Assembly: GCF_014202395.1 (NCBI RefSeq)
Contig: NZ_JACHGQ010000006.1
Coordinates: 1 to 64,000, forward strand
DNA: 64,000 nt
Source: Histophilus somni
GTDB taxonomy: Bacteria; Pseudomonadota; Gammaproteobacteria; Enterobacterales; Pasteurellaceae
Direction: 5' to 3'
Shown here: piece after piece, positions 34,615 to 43,441 of the stretch
How positions within the stretch are numbered: position 1 is the stretch's first letter
Layout of the letters: every line of letters starts with the position of its first letter
Translations under genes and position numbers: made by a program
The notes under the pieces: model-generated
Database searches by the model: none
Seen by the model: only the letters and a program-made list of their open reading frames with translations
What the model was told of the DNA's origin: nothing

Positions 34615-34900
34615 GTTTTTTTTCCTGTAATGTGCGGTTGTAGTTTTCTATGCACTGTGTAAGTGCTTGATTTATCAGCGTACATTTTTCTATTTCATTG
34701 AGTGTTTTATCCAAAGCAACGACGAGATCGCCGTTATTTTTTAGTGTTATTGTCGGTTTTTGGCATAGTTGATCTGTCGGGCAAAGTAGCGGTATCGGCT
34801 CTATTAATCTGATGTGTTCGTTCGTTGAACAGGCGGATAATGCGATTAGGCACAGGCTGACCGCTCCAGCTCTCATCTTGTAACGCTTGTTTAATTTCAT
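34607..34900 (-). CDS. Rz1-like outer-membrane spanin (LysC)
   Basis: 97 residues; lipoprotein signal with lipobox LSAC and Cys24, so the mature protein is an outer-membrane lipoprotein. It begins out of frame inside the Rz-like gene (167-bp overlap), the nested arrangement of LysB/LysC and Rz/Rz1. ATG 34900 (MKLNKRYK) or 34876 (MRAGAV) are possible. It pairs with LysB to fuse membranes at lysis. Confidence 0.85.
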   Translation of the reverse strand: MKLNKRYKMRAGAVSLCLIALSACSTNEHIRLIEPIPLLCPTDQLCQKPTITLKNNGDLVVALDKTLNEIEKCTLINQALTQCIENYNRTLQEKKHD

Positions 34901-35192
34901 CAGTCCGTTTCTCCGCTTGGTGTAAATGAGTTAAGAGGTTGTCATTCAGTTTTTTTACTTGTTCTTGATAGTCGTTGAGTTGTTTTTTTGCATGATCTAA
35001 TTGAGCCTTTAGTTGTTTGGTCGTTTCCTTTTCTTGGTTGAGGATGTTGTTTGCGTTGATGAGCTTTTGTTCTTTTACTTGGTTGTTAAAATACAAATAG
35101 CCGTTGATGCTGATAAGTATAGCAACTGCAACGATGATGACTTTGTTTAATGTGGTGTTTAAAAATAATGCACGGTTAATCATGGTATTCAC
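34734..35192 (-). CDS. Rz-like inner-membrane spanin (LysB)
   Basis: 152 residues: one N-terminal membrane helix (KVIIVAVAILISINGYLYF) then a coiled coil (ETTKQLKAQLDHAKKQLNDY) and a Pro/Arg-rich end with PVPNRIIRLFNERTHQ typical of spanins. It overlaps the endolysin by 17 bp. Confidence 0.85.
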   Translation of the reverse strand: MNTMINRALFLNTTLNKVIIVAVAILISINGYLYFNNQVKEQKLINANNILNQEKETTKQLKAQLDHAKKQLNDYQEQVKKLNDNLLTHLHQAEKRTDEIKQALQDESWSGQPVPNRIIRLFNERTHQINRADTATLPDRSTMPKTDNNTKK

Positions 35193-35712
35193 CTAAACAG
35201 AGGGCTTTTTCTTTTGCTCTGCGTGCTACTAAGCCGTTTAATTTTTTTCCGCCTGCGTAAATCCAGCGTTCAAACTGGTGACAGAGTTGAGGGCTAAAGC
35301 CTTGGTTTGCTTGTTTAAATAAGGTGCTTTTTTGCATTTTTCCACATCCTACATTAAAGGTAATGGAAACAAAGGCATCAAACGCCCCTTGCGGTAGATT
35401 TTCGCCGTTTCCATAGCGGTTTACGCATTGTTCCGCTCGGCGTAAATCGTTTGCCCAACGTTGGGCTATTTCTATGTCGCTGTAACGTTTTTTCGGGTCA
35501 ATAGTTTGTCCGTCAGCCATGGTAGACCCAATACCGACAGTTAACACATCGGAAGGGCAGTGATAGGGGTCTCTTCTGCAACCTTCTACATTTCCTATAA
35601 GGGCTAATCCTTGTTGACTTATGCGTAACTCTTGATGGTTTGTTTTGACAAGGGCAATGATGGCAACTACGCTACAAATAGCCCCTGTTCCCCATTTTGT
35701 GAATTTATTCAT
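35176..35712 (-). CDS. SAR endolysin, GH24 lysozyme (P1 Lyz-like)
   Basis: 178 residues. Residues about 9-22 form a weakly hydrophobic signal-anchor-release segment containing Cys13. Catalytic triad in the Glu-8-Asp/Cys-5-Thr pattern: Glu43, Cys52, Thr58, with Cys45 between. P1 Lyz, with cysteines at 13, 44 and 51, is kept inactive by a disulfide and freed by isomerisation with the SAR cysteine; the same three positions are nearly matched here. It is therefore probably exported by Sec, tethered inactive and released at holin triggering. Confidence 0.9.
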   Translation of the reverse strand: MNKFTKWGTGAICSVVAIIALVKTNHQELRISQQGLALIGNVEGCRRDPYHCPSDVLTVGIGSTMADGQTIDPKKRYSDIEIAQRWANDLRRAEQCVNRYGNGENLPQGAFDAFVSITFNVGCGKMQKSTLFKQANQGFSPQLCHQFERWIYAGGKKLNGLVARRAKEKALCLGEYHD

Positions 35713-35917
35713 GGTCGCCTTCCTTTAAGTCAATCTTTTGTTTGAGTGCGGTTTCTTTTAATTTGATTTCTTTGTTTTTGTAATACCAGTTAATCAGCAT
35801 GGTAAATAAGCCGAATAAAATACCAAAGATAGCTGCCCAGTCTGCCAAGGTAAAGCCGCTATAAATGGCGATGGCAGATCCGACATACGCCCCTGTTGTT
35901 TCACTATTTTTTAACAT
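35705..35917 (-). CDS. Holin, HP1-like
   Basis: 70 residues from MLKNSETTG. A weakly hydrophobic first segment (GAYVGSAIAIYSGF) and a strong helix (DWAAIFGILFGLFTMLINWYY) are followed by a charged tail (KEIKLKETALKQKIDLKEGD). Weak first TMD plus SAR endolysin is the pinholin-type combination. It overlaps the endolysin by 8 bp. Confidence 0.8.
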   Translation of the reverse strand: MLKNSETTGAYVGSAIAIYSGFTLADWAAIFGILFGLFTMLINWYYKNKEIKLKETALKQKIDLKEGDHE

Positions 35918-35929
35918 GTTAAACCTCAT

Positions 35930-36145
35930 TTAATCCCATAAACTCAATGTATTTTTGTTGGTGGTCGTTTGTATATCTTCACTATTAGGCAAGATAACGA
36001 CGGTACCAATGGCGAGGATTGGTAAGTTGGCTAATGTTGGGTTTAGCTCCAATACGTGTTCTACTAAGCCAAGCGTTTTCCCAAAATAACGATAGACAAT
36101 GCTATCTAGTGTGTCGTTTTGTTTTGCATAAACCATTCTTGCCAT
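35930..36145 (-). CDS. Phage tail protein X
   Basis: 71 residues, P2 X family with a LysM-like fold: ARMVYAKQNDTLDSIVYRYFG and GLVEHVLELNPTLANL. It shares 1 bp with L. Confidence 0.9.
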   Translation of the reverse strand: MARMVYAKQNDTLDSIVYRYFGKTLGLVEHVLELNPTLANLPILAIGTVVILPNSEDIQTTTNKNTLSLWD

Positions 36146-36657
36146 TAGATTAACTCTACTATCATTCTGTGTTGTCCTACTATATCGCGGATAGCAAAGC
36201 GTCCGTCACGTCTTAAATCATCTACGCTTTGTTCAAAGTCCTGTGCTTTTTCCGCCCCTTGTTTGGTGGTGTCGTATGAGCGATAGCGTTCGTTTAAATT
36301 GGCTAAGGCGAAACAATACACCGCTCTTTTGTAGCGTTGTATTACGATATTTTCGCCGTTGATTTTTTCGTCATCCATGTCTTCAAGGCGATGAATGTGT
36401 TTTTCTTTTAGGGTTTTTTGGTAATGTTTTAAGGCGTTGTTAGCGGTTGCCATGGCTTCGATGACTTCCATTTTCAACCGTTCATTCGTTACCGTTCCGT
36501 CTATTCGCATTGCATTTCTTACATCAAGTAAATGAATATCAGGGAAAAAGCCGTTGTTTTGGATTGTTTCGTTATCTGTTGCTTGTTCTTCCGCCTGTCG
36601 TTTTAAGTCGTCCATGGCGTAATTTTTGACTTTTTTGATGGCGATGCTGTTATGCAT
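36145..36657 (-). CDS. Head completion/stabilisation protein L
   Basis: 170 residues, P2 L family: the N-terminus KNYAMDDLKRQAEE and PDIHLLDVRNAMRIDGTVT, and the C-terminal RRDGRFAIRDIVGQHRMIVE. It forms the head-tail connector ring. Confidence 0.9.
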   Translation of the reverse strand: MHNSIAIKKVKNYAMDDLKRQAEEQATDNETIQNNGFFPDIHLLDVRNAMRIDGTVTNERLKMEVIEAMATANNALKHYQKTLKEKHIHRLEDMDDEKINGENIVIQRYKRAVYCFALANLNERYRSYDTTKQGAEKAQDFEQSVDDLRRDGRFAIRDIVGQHRMIVELI

Positions 36658-36678
36658 GATGTTCCTTTAACTGTAAAA

Positions 36679-36731
36679 AAGCGAGGTGAGGAAAGTGATG
36701 AGGCAAAAAACCTTTACTTTCCGCCTCGCTT
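36679..36731 (-). other. Long bulged hairpin between M and L
   Basis: AAGCGAGGTGAGGAAAGT (36679-36696) pairs with ACTTTCCGCCTCGCTT (36716-36731), stem about 16 bp with one bulge, in the only 100-bp gap of the head operon. It may attenuate or protect the late mRNA. Confidence 0.6.
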
Positions 36732-36760
36732 GGCTTGGGCTAGGTTGCTCTGTTTCGTGT

Positions 36761-37414
36761 TCAGCGGGGATTTTCTTGCGTTAATTGTTTTCGCAATTTT
36801 TTTATATCCCCTTGAACGCCAATATTTAAATTCAGTTCTAATGCCTTTTCCAAGTAGGCTAAGGCGGTTTGCGGTGCTGATGTGAGCTTTAATAGTCCGA
36901 TTTCTCTATAAAGTCTCGCTCTACTTTCATCCGGTATATCTTGGTCATCAGTGAGGTTCGCTACTCGTTCTAAATAAGCCACGTCAAAAGGGCGGTTAAG
37001 TTTTTGTGCAATTTTGGCTTTATCGGCAAATTCTTCCGCTAGGGCAGAACATAAGGTGCGGTTAAAGTTTTCGGGCAATACTAATCCTTGATGTATAGCA
37101 TAGTCGGCAATTTGTAATGCGAGGTGATATTGCTCACAGTCTATTGACCAAATTAGCCATGTCATTAAGACGTTATCTTGTTTGCCACTTGCACTACTTA
37201 ACGCTCCCTCTATCCAAGGTAAATAATCCGGTAAAATGTTCTTTTTGTAGTCCGCTTTTAACGCCATAGAATGAATTTGTTTTAAATCCTTTTTATGGCG
37301 TGCAAGAAGATACAACATTCTTTCGTATTCCGTCGCTTCGCTAAGTATGCGTTCTTCTTGCATATGTGCCTTTTTCGCTGAAACTTCTAGAAAATGCCTT
37401 CTTGTTGGACGCAT
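36761..37414 (-). CDS. Terminase small subunit M
   Basis: 217 residues, P2 M family: RRHFLEVSAKKAHMQEER, NVLMTWLIWSIDCEQYHLAL and DYAIHQGLVLPENFNRT. It recognises the cos site for packaging with P. It starts 11 bp after N. Confidence 0.9.
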   Translation of the reverse strand: MRPTRRHFLEVSAKKAHMQEERILSEATEYERMLYLLARHKKDLKQIHSMALKADYKKNILPDYLPWIEGALSSASGKQDNVLMTWLIWSIDCEQYHLALQIADYAIHQGLVLPENFNRTLCSALAEEFADKAKIAQKLNRPFDVAYLERVANLTDDQDIPDESRARLYREIGLLKLTSAPQTALAYLEKALELNLNIGVQGDIKKLRKQLTQENPR

Positions 37415-37425
37415 TCACACTTTCC

Positions 37426-38478
37426 TTATTCAGCTTTTTTCGCTTTGATGTCTTCAGGGGCGTCTATCATGTTGATATTTTTTAACAATGCCACACTTTC
37501 ATAGTTTTCGACGACAAAGTCATCATTAGAAGAGGTGTAATCTTCGTAGCGGTCATATTCTGCATTATCTTTTAATGTTCGACGCATTGCCCCTTCTTGG
37601 TAATAGATTGACAGGTTATCAAGTCGGGTAATTAAGATGGTGCCTTTTGGTACAAAAGGGGCTTGAACGGCTTGTAATCCGCCCACTCGTTTTGTACTCA
37701 TAATAATATCACCGGCAACTTGTTCACTCGCCTTGCTTTGATTGAGCAGAGGGAAGTATTTATCAGCCAGCAAATCACGGCTCATAATGGCGACTAATTT
37801 CGTGTCATCTTGGAATTGAGGTGCGATTAAATCGCTGACGGCAGAAAACACAAGGGCATCTAAATTTTTGTATGTTTTTCCTTCCCCGACTTCAATTTTT
37901 CCGCTGCTCTTTTTGTCTTCTGTCATGACACGTTCAGGTGCATTGTCTTCAATTTTTTTCAACCAGCCTACAGCGACATCTTGTAATAATGGGTTTGTCT
38001 TTCTGTTAGAGGTTGCTGCACGACTTGTTCCGTTAAAACCGATCATAATTCTATCCAGTGCCATTCGTTCGGCTTTTAATGTGCCGATGCGTTTAGCGAA
38101 ATCAGGGAATTTTGCCCACATATCCAAGATGGCATATTTGAGATGTGTATCATAGTTAATTTGTTGGCAGTGATACGGAATTTTGTTTAACGCATGAATG
38201 GCTTGCGTTTTACGTCCGGCAGAATTGGTATCTGTTGTTCCTGCAATGGTACCTGATACGCCTAACCCTAAGATTTCACCTTGTTGTTCATCTACCGGTA
38301 CAATGTTGATCAGTTTTAGGAAATCCGAGCTCTCTTGTACTGCATTTTCAAGACGTTGCTGTACACTTGGCGTCACATTAAATTTCGCCCCTCTTGCAAT
38401 TCTTGAGAAATCCTCTTGGTTATCGTTTGAAATACCTTGAATGTAATTCATTAATGTTTGTGCGGTGGTTTTTTTCAT
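37426..38478 (-). CDS. Major capsid protein N
   Basis: 350 residues, P2 N family (HK97 fold): SVQQRLENAVQESSDFLK, GLGVSGTIAGTTDTNS, DMWAKFPDFAKR and the C-terminal NEDFVVE-like NDDFVVENYE. The first about 30 residues are probably removed at maturation. Confidence 0.93.
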   Translation of the reverse strand: MKKTTAQTLMNYIQGISNDNQEDFSRIARGAKFNVTPSVQQRLENAVQESSDFLKLINIVPVDEQQGEILGLGVSGTIAGTTDTNSAGRKTQAIHALNKIPYHCQQINYDTHLKYAILDMWAKFPDFAKRIGTLKAERMALDRIMIGFNGTSRAATSNRKTNPLLQDVAVGWLKKIEDNAPERVMTEDKKSSGKIEVGEGKTYKNLDALVFSAVSDLIAPQFQDDTKLVAIMSRDLLADKYFPLLNQSKASEQVAGDIIMSTKRVGGLQAVQAPFVPKGTILITRLDNLSIYYQEGAMRRTLKDNAEYDRYEDYTSSNDDFVVENYESVALLKNINMIDAPEDIKAKKAE

Positions 38479-38501
38479 CGTGTTTAAGTCCTGATAATTG
38501 A

Positions 38502-39326
38502 TTAAAAGAAACGTCCATCATTCATACTATCGCCACTAATTAAAGGGCGTTCGGTATAGTTGGTATGCGGTTTTTTTTCTAACACGGCGAATTTTTCGCT
38601 GTGTTCGTTTGTTTTTTCTGTGTATTCATTTAGCGTTTGTTTTAGCGTTTGATTTTCCGTTTCAAGTGCGGTGGTTTTTTGATGGAGATGTTGTACTTCT
38701 TTTGAAAGTAACATGACCGCTTGATCTATATCGTTAAAACGTTGTTTATCTGTCCGCTCTTTTTGGCTAAACATCGCTGTAATGCGTTCAAAGAGAGTAG
38801 GTTTTTCCGGCTCCACGTCGTTAAATTCTAAGCAGACTTCTACGGCTTCAGTAAACAAATTTTCCGTTTTTAATTTGCGTGCATTAAGGGGGTTGGCTTG
38901 TGCCGATGAGGCAAACTGTAACATTTCCGTCCCTAAACTTGCCGGGTTATCCGTGACTGCAAGACCTACTAAATAGGCTTTTCCCGTGTCGCTGAAATTG
39001 GTATCGATTTCAATTGAGGTATACACTTTTTGACGTTTTTTGTTTAACGCAATGAGTTCTTCTGTGGGGTCAATTTGTGCTAAGAGTTGTAATTTTCCTT
39101 CGCTTTCTTGGGTTTTTAAGGCGATGACATCACCGTAAGCTTGAGCATGCGGTTCTTCTTCTCGGTAAAGATAAGATTTGATGTGATCTAAATTAATACG
39201 TGCTCCATAGGTTTTAGGATTATAGCTTTCTGCCATTTGTTCAATCCAAACTCGTGAAATATTACGTCCGTCTGTGGTCGCCCCCTCGGTTGCAACAACA
39301 AACCATTTTGATTTGTATTTTTTCAT
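38502..39326 (-). CDS. Capsid scaffolding protease O
   Basis: 274 residues from ATG 39326, which has AGGA eight bases upstream. P2 O family: SKWFVVATEGATTDGRNI, HIKSYLYREEEPHAQAYGDV and LVGLAVTDNPASLGTEML, where His, Asp and Ser of the serine-protease half fall. The C-terminal half is coiled coil that scaffolds the procapsid. Confidence 0.9.
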   Translation of the reverse strand: MKKYKSKWFVVATEGATTDGRNISRVWIEQMAESYNPKTYGARINLDHIKSYLYREEEPHAQAYGDVIALKTQESEGKLQLLAQIDPTEELIALNKKRQKVYTSIEIDTNFSDTGKAYLVGLAVTDNPASLGTEMLQFASSAQANPLNARKLKTENLFTEAVEVCLEFNDVEPEKPTLFERITAMFSQKERTDKQRFNDIDQAVMLLSKEVQHLHQKTTALETENQTLKQTLNEYTEKTNEHSEKFAVLEKKPHTNYTERPLISGDSMNDGRFF

Positions 39327-39489
39327 GGGTGTATTCCTATTTTTTCTTTTCAATTTGTTTTTATACTGGTTGATTTCTTTTTTCTTGTCATTTGCTTATC
39401 AATGTTAATTTTTTTTTGACAGTTTACAGGGGTCATGCATTTTCTTGGATTTCCTTATTATGCTGTGAGTGAGAATTAAGGATGGATAG

Positions 39490-41235
39490 ATGATTGATAT
39501 AACGTTAGACAGTAAGCGTGAAAGCCGTTTGCTTTATTTTTCAGGTTGGCGGATTACGGATATTGCCGACAAATTAGGGGTGCCTATTTCCACGATTTCA
39601 AGTTGGAAAGACAGGGAGAAATGGGACGATATAGCCCCTGTCGGTCGGGTTGAAAATACCTTAGAGGCGAGATTGAATTTACTTATTTTAAAAGAAGATA
39701 AAACCGGTCAGGATTTTAAAGAAATTGATTTGTTGGGTCGCCAAATGGAAAAAATGGCAAGAATTAAGAAATATTCCAACGGTGGCGGTAATGAGGTTGA
39801 TTTAAACCCTAAATTAGAAAAACGATACAATGCACCCCGAAAATATAAAGACAAAAATCCGATTACTGCGGAACAGGAAGAATTACTGATTAACGGCTTT
39901 TTTGATGGTATTTTTCAGTATCAACGACATTGGTTTGATGCCGGCAAACATCGGATTAGAGAAATTTTAAAAAGTCGACAAATCGGAGCAACCTATTATT
40001 TCGCTCGTGAGGCGTTTGTTGATGCGTTAAAAACAGGGCGTAATCAGATTTTTTTGTCTGCCAGTAAAAAACAGGCTTTGCAATTTCGTTCTTATATTAT
40101 GGCTTATGCTAAGGAAAAAGCGGATTTAGAACTGAAAGGCGAAACTATTTTATTACCCAATGGGGCGGAGTTAATTTTTTTGGGGACGAACTCGGCAACG
40201 GCTCAAAGTTATCATGGTAATTTGTATTTTGATGAATATTTTTGGGTGCCTAAATTCGGTGAACTGCGGAAAGTAGCAAGTGCTATGGCCTCACAAAAAC
40301 AATATCGTCAAACTTACTTTTCTACACCGACAACGAAAGCGTCAGACGCCTTTAAATTTTGGTCAGGTGAGCTGTTTAATAAACGGCGAGCAGGTGAAGA
40401 AAAAGCGGAATTTAATATTAGTCATGATTATTTATGTAGCGGGCGACTTTGTGCGGATAGACATTGGAAGCAAATTGTGACGATTTATGATGCACAAAAG
40501 GGCGGTTGTAATTTGTTTGATATTGAACAATTACGCTTTGAAAATTCCACAGAGGAGTTTGAGCAGTTATTTTTATGCCAATTTGCGGATGATAACACGA
40601 GTATTTTTAAATTTGCCGATTTACAGGCTTGTCAAGTTGATAGCTATGAGGAATGGCAAGATTTTAAACCTTTTTATCCTCGCCCTTTTGGTCATCGTGA
40701 GGTTTGGATTGGGTACGATCCGGCGTTTACCGGCGACCGTGCTGCATTAGCTATTGTCGCACCGCCTAAAGTTGAGGGGGCGGATTTTCGTGTTTTGCAC
40801 TATGAAACTTTTCATGGGCTGGATTATGAGCAACAAGCCGGCAAAATTGCCGATTATTGTAAAAATTATCATGTAACCAAAATCACCGTTGACAGAACGG
40901 GTATGGGGGAGGGGGTTTTTCAGTTGGTAAAAAAATTCTTTCCCTCTGCGGTGGGATTGACCTATGACGTGAATTTAAAAAATGAGATGGTGTTGAAGAC
41001 GTTAAACTTGGTGCAAAAAAGACGGATTAAATGGGACGGTAAAGATATTATTAATAGTTTTATGACGATTAAACGTCAGGCAACTAAGACAGGTCGACAG
41101 ATGACTTATGTATCCGATCGTTCGCAAGACGCAAGCCATGGTGATTTAGCTTGGGCAATTATGCACTGTATTTTAAATGAAAATTACGGCGGTGGTAATC
41201 ATCGCAATCAATCTACTGTTTTTTCTTTTGAATAG
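39490..41235 (+). CDS. Terminase large subunit P
   Basis: 581 residues, P2 P family. It has an N-terminal helix-turn-helix (ITDIADKLGVPISTISSWKD), an ATPase Walker A-like segment with REILKSRQIGATYYFAREAF, Walker B LYFDEYFW and a nuclease domain (VWIGYDPAFTGDRAALAIV). It packages DNA into proheads. Divergent from O; the 160-bp spacer must hold both late promoters. Confidence 0.93.
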   Translation: MIDITLDSKRESRLLYFSGWRITDIADKLGVPISTISSWKDREKWDDIAPVGRVENTLEARLNLLILKEDKTGQDFKEIDLLGRQMEKMARIKKYSNGGGNEVDLNPKLEKRYNAPRKYKDKNPITAEQEELLINGFFDGIFQYQRHWFDAGKHRIREILKSRQIGATYYFAREAFVDALKTGRNQIFLSASKKQALQFRSYIMAYAKEKADLELKGETILLPNGAELIFLGTNSATAQSYHGNLYFDEYFWVPKFGELRKVASAMASQKQYRQTYFSTPTTKASDAFKFWSGELFNKRRAGEEKAEFNISHDYLCSGRLCADRHWKQIVTIYDAQKGGCNLFDIEQLRFENSTEEFEQLFLCQFADDNTSIFKFADLQACQVDSYEEWQDFKPFYPRPFGHREVWIGYDPAFTGDRAALAIVAPPKVEGADFRVLHYETFHGLDYEQQAGKIADYCKNYHVTKITVDRTGMGEGVFQLVKKFFPSAVGLTYDVNLKNEMVLKTLNLVQKRRIKWDGKDIINSFMTIKRQATKTGRQMTYVSDRSQDASHGDLAWAIMHCILNENYGGGNHRNQSTVFSFE

Positions 41236-41248
41236 GATCTAATGTAAT

Positions 41249-42229
41249 ATGAATAAGACAAAAAATACTGTTCACGCCTTTAGTTTTGGCGATCCTGTGC
41301 CGGTTTTAGAGGGTGGTTCAATGTTGAATTATTTTGAAAGTGTTTTACTTCACAATAAATATTATGCACCGCCGATTGATTTTGACGGACTTTCTCGTGC
41401 TTATCGCTGTTCTTCTCATCATCAGAGTGCTATTACGGTGAAGAAAAATATTTTGCTTTCTACCTGTAAAACGACCGCTCTTTTGCCTCGTACGACACTT
41501 GAAAAGTTTGTTAATGATTATTTGATTTTTGGAAATGCGTATTTAGAAAAAATGACGAATTCTTTTGGTCAGACAATCGCTCTTAATGTGCCGTTGGCTA
41601 AGTATATGCGGAAAGGGGCGGAACGAGGGCTTTTTTATTTGTTATACGGGGTGAAAGAATATGCCTTTGAGAAAGATACGGTCTTTCATTTGGTCAATCC
41701 TGATATTAATCAGGAGGTTTATGGGTTGCCTGATTATTTTTCTTCTTTGCAATCCGCTTTTTTGAATGAAAGTGCAACGTTGTTTAGACGTAAATATTAT
41801 CAAAACGGGGCACATGCCGGGGCGATTTTGTATTTGACCGATCCGTTGCAAAAAGAAGAGGATATTTTAGCAATTAAGAAACAATTAAGTCAGGCAAAAG
41901 GAAAAGGTAATTTTAAGAATTTGTTCATTCATGCACCACATGGCAAGAAAGATGGGATTCAAGTTATTCCGCTTTCTGATATTGTCGCTAAAGATGAGTT
42001 TTTGAATATTAAAAATTCTAGCCGTGATGATATATTAGCAGCTCATCGTGTGCCTCCGCAATTAATGGGTGTTATTCCTACAAATGCGGCGGGGTTTGGT
42101 GATGTTGAAAAGGCGGGAAAGGTATTTTTCATTAATGAAATTAAGCCTCTGCAACAACGTTTAGAAGAACTGAATTATTGGCTTGGTGAAACTGTTATTA
42201 CGTTTACGCCTTATGAGTTACTGTCTTGA
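41249..42229 (+). CDS. Portal protein Q
   Basis: 326 residues, P2 Q family: FSFGDPVPVLEGG, YYAPPIDFDGLSRAYR, HAPHGKKDGIQVIPLSDI and AAHRVPPQLMGVIPTNAAGF. It forms the twelve-fold ring at the capsid vertex. It starts 13 bp after P and is the last gene before attR. Confidence 0.93.
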   Translation: MNKTKNTVHAFSFGDPVPVLEGGSMLNYFESVLLHNKYYAPPIDFDGLSRAYRCSSHHQSAITVKKNILLSTCKTTALLPRTTLEKFVNDYLIFGNAYLEKMTNSFGQTIALNVPLAKYMRKGAERGLFYLLYGVKEYAFEKDTVFHLVNPDINQEVYGLPDYFSSLQSAFLNESATLFRRKYYQNGAHAGAILYLTDPLQKEEDILAIKKQLSQAKGKGNFKNLFIHAPHGKKDGIQVIPLSDIVAKDEFLNIKNSSRDDILAAHRVPPQLMGVIPTNAAGFGDVEKAGKVFFINEIKPLQQRLEELNYWLGETVITFTPYELLS

Positions 42230-42308
42230 AACCATATCTTTTAGGACAGGGAGGACGCCAAGAGTTACTTAGTTACTTAATGACAAAAACTAAGCCATGA
42301 CTAAAATG

Positions 42309-42339
42309 TAAAAGTCTGCTTATGCAGGCTTTTTTTTTA
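42309..42339 (+). terminator. Terminator after the packaging genes
   Basis: AGTCTGC-TTAT-GCAGGCT followed by eight T at about 42332-42339. It ends the P-Q transcript before attR. Confidence 0.85.
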
Positions 42340-42714
42340 ACATAAAATTTAGCCTCTCTTTCCCCCTTAACCTCTCTCTCCCCCTAAAATAAAAACACCA
42401 CCCCAAGCATATTATATAAAACCAACATATCACGAAAACTTAAAAAAACAATTTTAGCTTTTTTTTTAATCAATCATCACTCCCAAAAATCGCAGCAGAC
42501 CCCACGCCACGCCCGCACATTAAAAGTATATGTTTCAACGCAAAATCAGATCCTAACAAATCCTTTTTCTCTACTACTATTAACATAATTTTAAATTTAG
42601 ATCTTTAAAACGCAATACAACGCAAAAAAACGCAATTCAGATCTTTAAATTAGCAAATGATCCTCACTGTATCAAACAAAACGCAATCTTTTGTTTTTTT
42701 AGTTATTATGGTAT
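42340..42714. other. Non-coding attR arm with repeated AACGCAA motifs
   Basis: An AT-rich stretch without genes. Five copies of (A)AACGCAA lie at about 42537, 42607, 42617, 42627 and 42678, and AGATCTTTAAA occurs twice around the middle three. Spacing and position suggest arm-type binding sites of integrase and accessory factors. A GC-rich islet at 42488-42519 (GCAGACCCCACGCCACGCCC) stands out and could be the cos region, although no known cos sequence was matched. Confidence 0.4.
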
Positions 42715-42929
42715 CAATAGGGCGTGCCATTTCTTAAATTCCTCTAACAACCAACCAACTACAGCTCCAATGATCTAAACTAACAACAGCTTAAAAAACA
42801 AGTATTTTTTGCTATCTCAAAACAAAGTATTGTATTTATATACAGTATAAATTATGATCTAAAAGAACCGATTACAGAATTTAACTGTTACCAAAAACTG
42901 ATCCAAAAACAAAAAAAGTGTACCAAACA
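42715..42929. other. attR, 215-bp direct repeat
   Basis: It carries the terminal CAATAGGGCGTGCCA of tRNA-Arg and the same 200 bp that precede integrase at attL. Identity ends abruptly at CCAAACA, where the phage relic with an S-gene fragment begins. Confidence 0.9.
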
Positions 42930-43187
42930 GCAGAATTAAAACCCAAGCCATGTTTAAAAAAATCACCCAAGCAAGGCACATGAAGCTACGCCGCCAAAAA
43001 GACGGTATAGAACTAGGGTTTAGCGGAAATACCGCCTACATCGCCACTATTCATCAATATGGATTAAGAGCAAGAGTAGAACGACACAAAGAACACAAAG
43101 TACAATACGCCAAGCGTGAATTACTAGGCCTTACAGAGCAGGATTGAAGCGTTTGTGATCAACGCATTGAGTGAAAATATTGATTAG
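42930..43187 (+). pseudogene. Truncated, frameshifted copy of tail completion gene S
   Basis: From GCAGAATTAAAACCC onward it matches the minus-strand S gene from the codons of KTQAMFKKITQARH to the stop. An 11-bp deletion (at ACAGAGCAGGATTGAAG, compare the intact gene) shifts the frame. The first half is missing. It is in inverted orientation relative to the intact S gene of the prophage. Confidence 0.85.
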
Positions 43188-43408
43188 ATGTCATCATCTA
43201 AATTCTTATTTTTGCAGTGGCAACAATTTTTATCACGATTGGACGTATCATAAAACAACACAAAGATAAAAAATAAAGCAACACTGCCAAAAATAAACGT
43301 CAGCCCAACGCTTAAATCAAAATAAAAATAACAAATAAGGTAAGGACACGCGACAATTAACACAAAAATAAGGTCGATAAAATCATTAACAGTCAATTTA
43401 CTTTTCAT
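43184..43408 (-). CDS. Second copy of the small membrane protein
   Basis: 74 residues, near-identical to the plus-strand prophage gene at 33238 except for MKSKL at the start, an Ala for Ser in the first helix and deletion of four residues (GFDF). Membrane helices and Cys-rich tail are kept. The frame survives although its neighbour has decayed, so it may still be expressed. Confidence 0.6.
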   Translation of the reverse strand: MKSKLTVNDFIDLIFVLIVACPYLICYFYFDLSVGLTFIFGSVALFFIFVLFYDTSNRDKNCCHCKNKNLDDDI

Positions 43409-43441
43409 AGAACCACCGTAGTTTTTGTCGTTATTGTCTTT

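Larger units (their letters stand above)
9679..42929. mobile_element. P2/HP1-like prophage in tRNA-Arg
   Basis: The prophage has a unit length of 33,036 bp between equivalent points of the two 215-bp repeats, close to P2 and HP1 genomes. It has recognisable integrase, replication protein A, CI/Cro-type switch, head (Q, P, O, N, M, L), tail (X, R, S, T, V, W, J, I, H, FI, FII, E, U, D) and lysis genes. None is visibly broken, so it may be inducible. The gene T position (between S and V) and the placement of P and Q at the attR end differ from P2. Cargo includes an ABC-3C system and toxin-antitoxin genes. Confidence 0.93.

Noticed and set aside
39403-39421. TGT-N13-ACA as an Ogr-type activator site before P
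   Set aside because: P2 sites are TGT-N12-ACA; spacing is off by one and the stretch is mostly T, so chance is likely.
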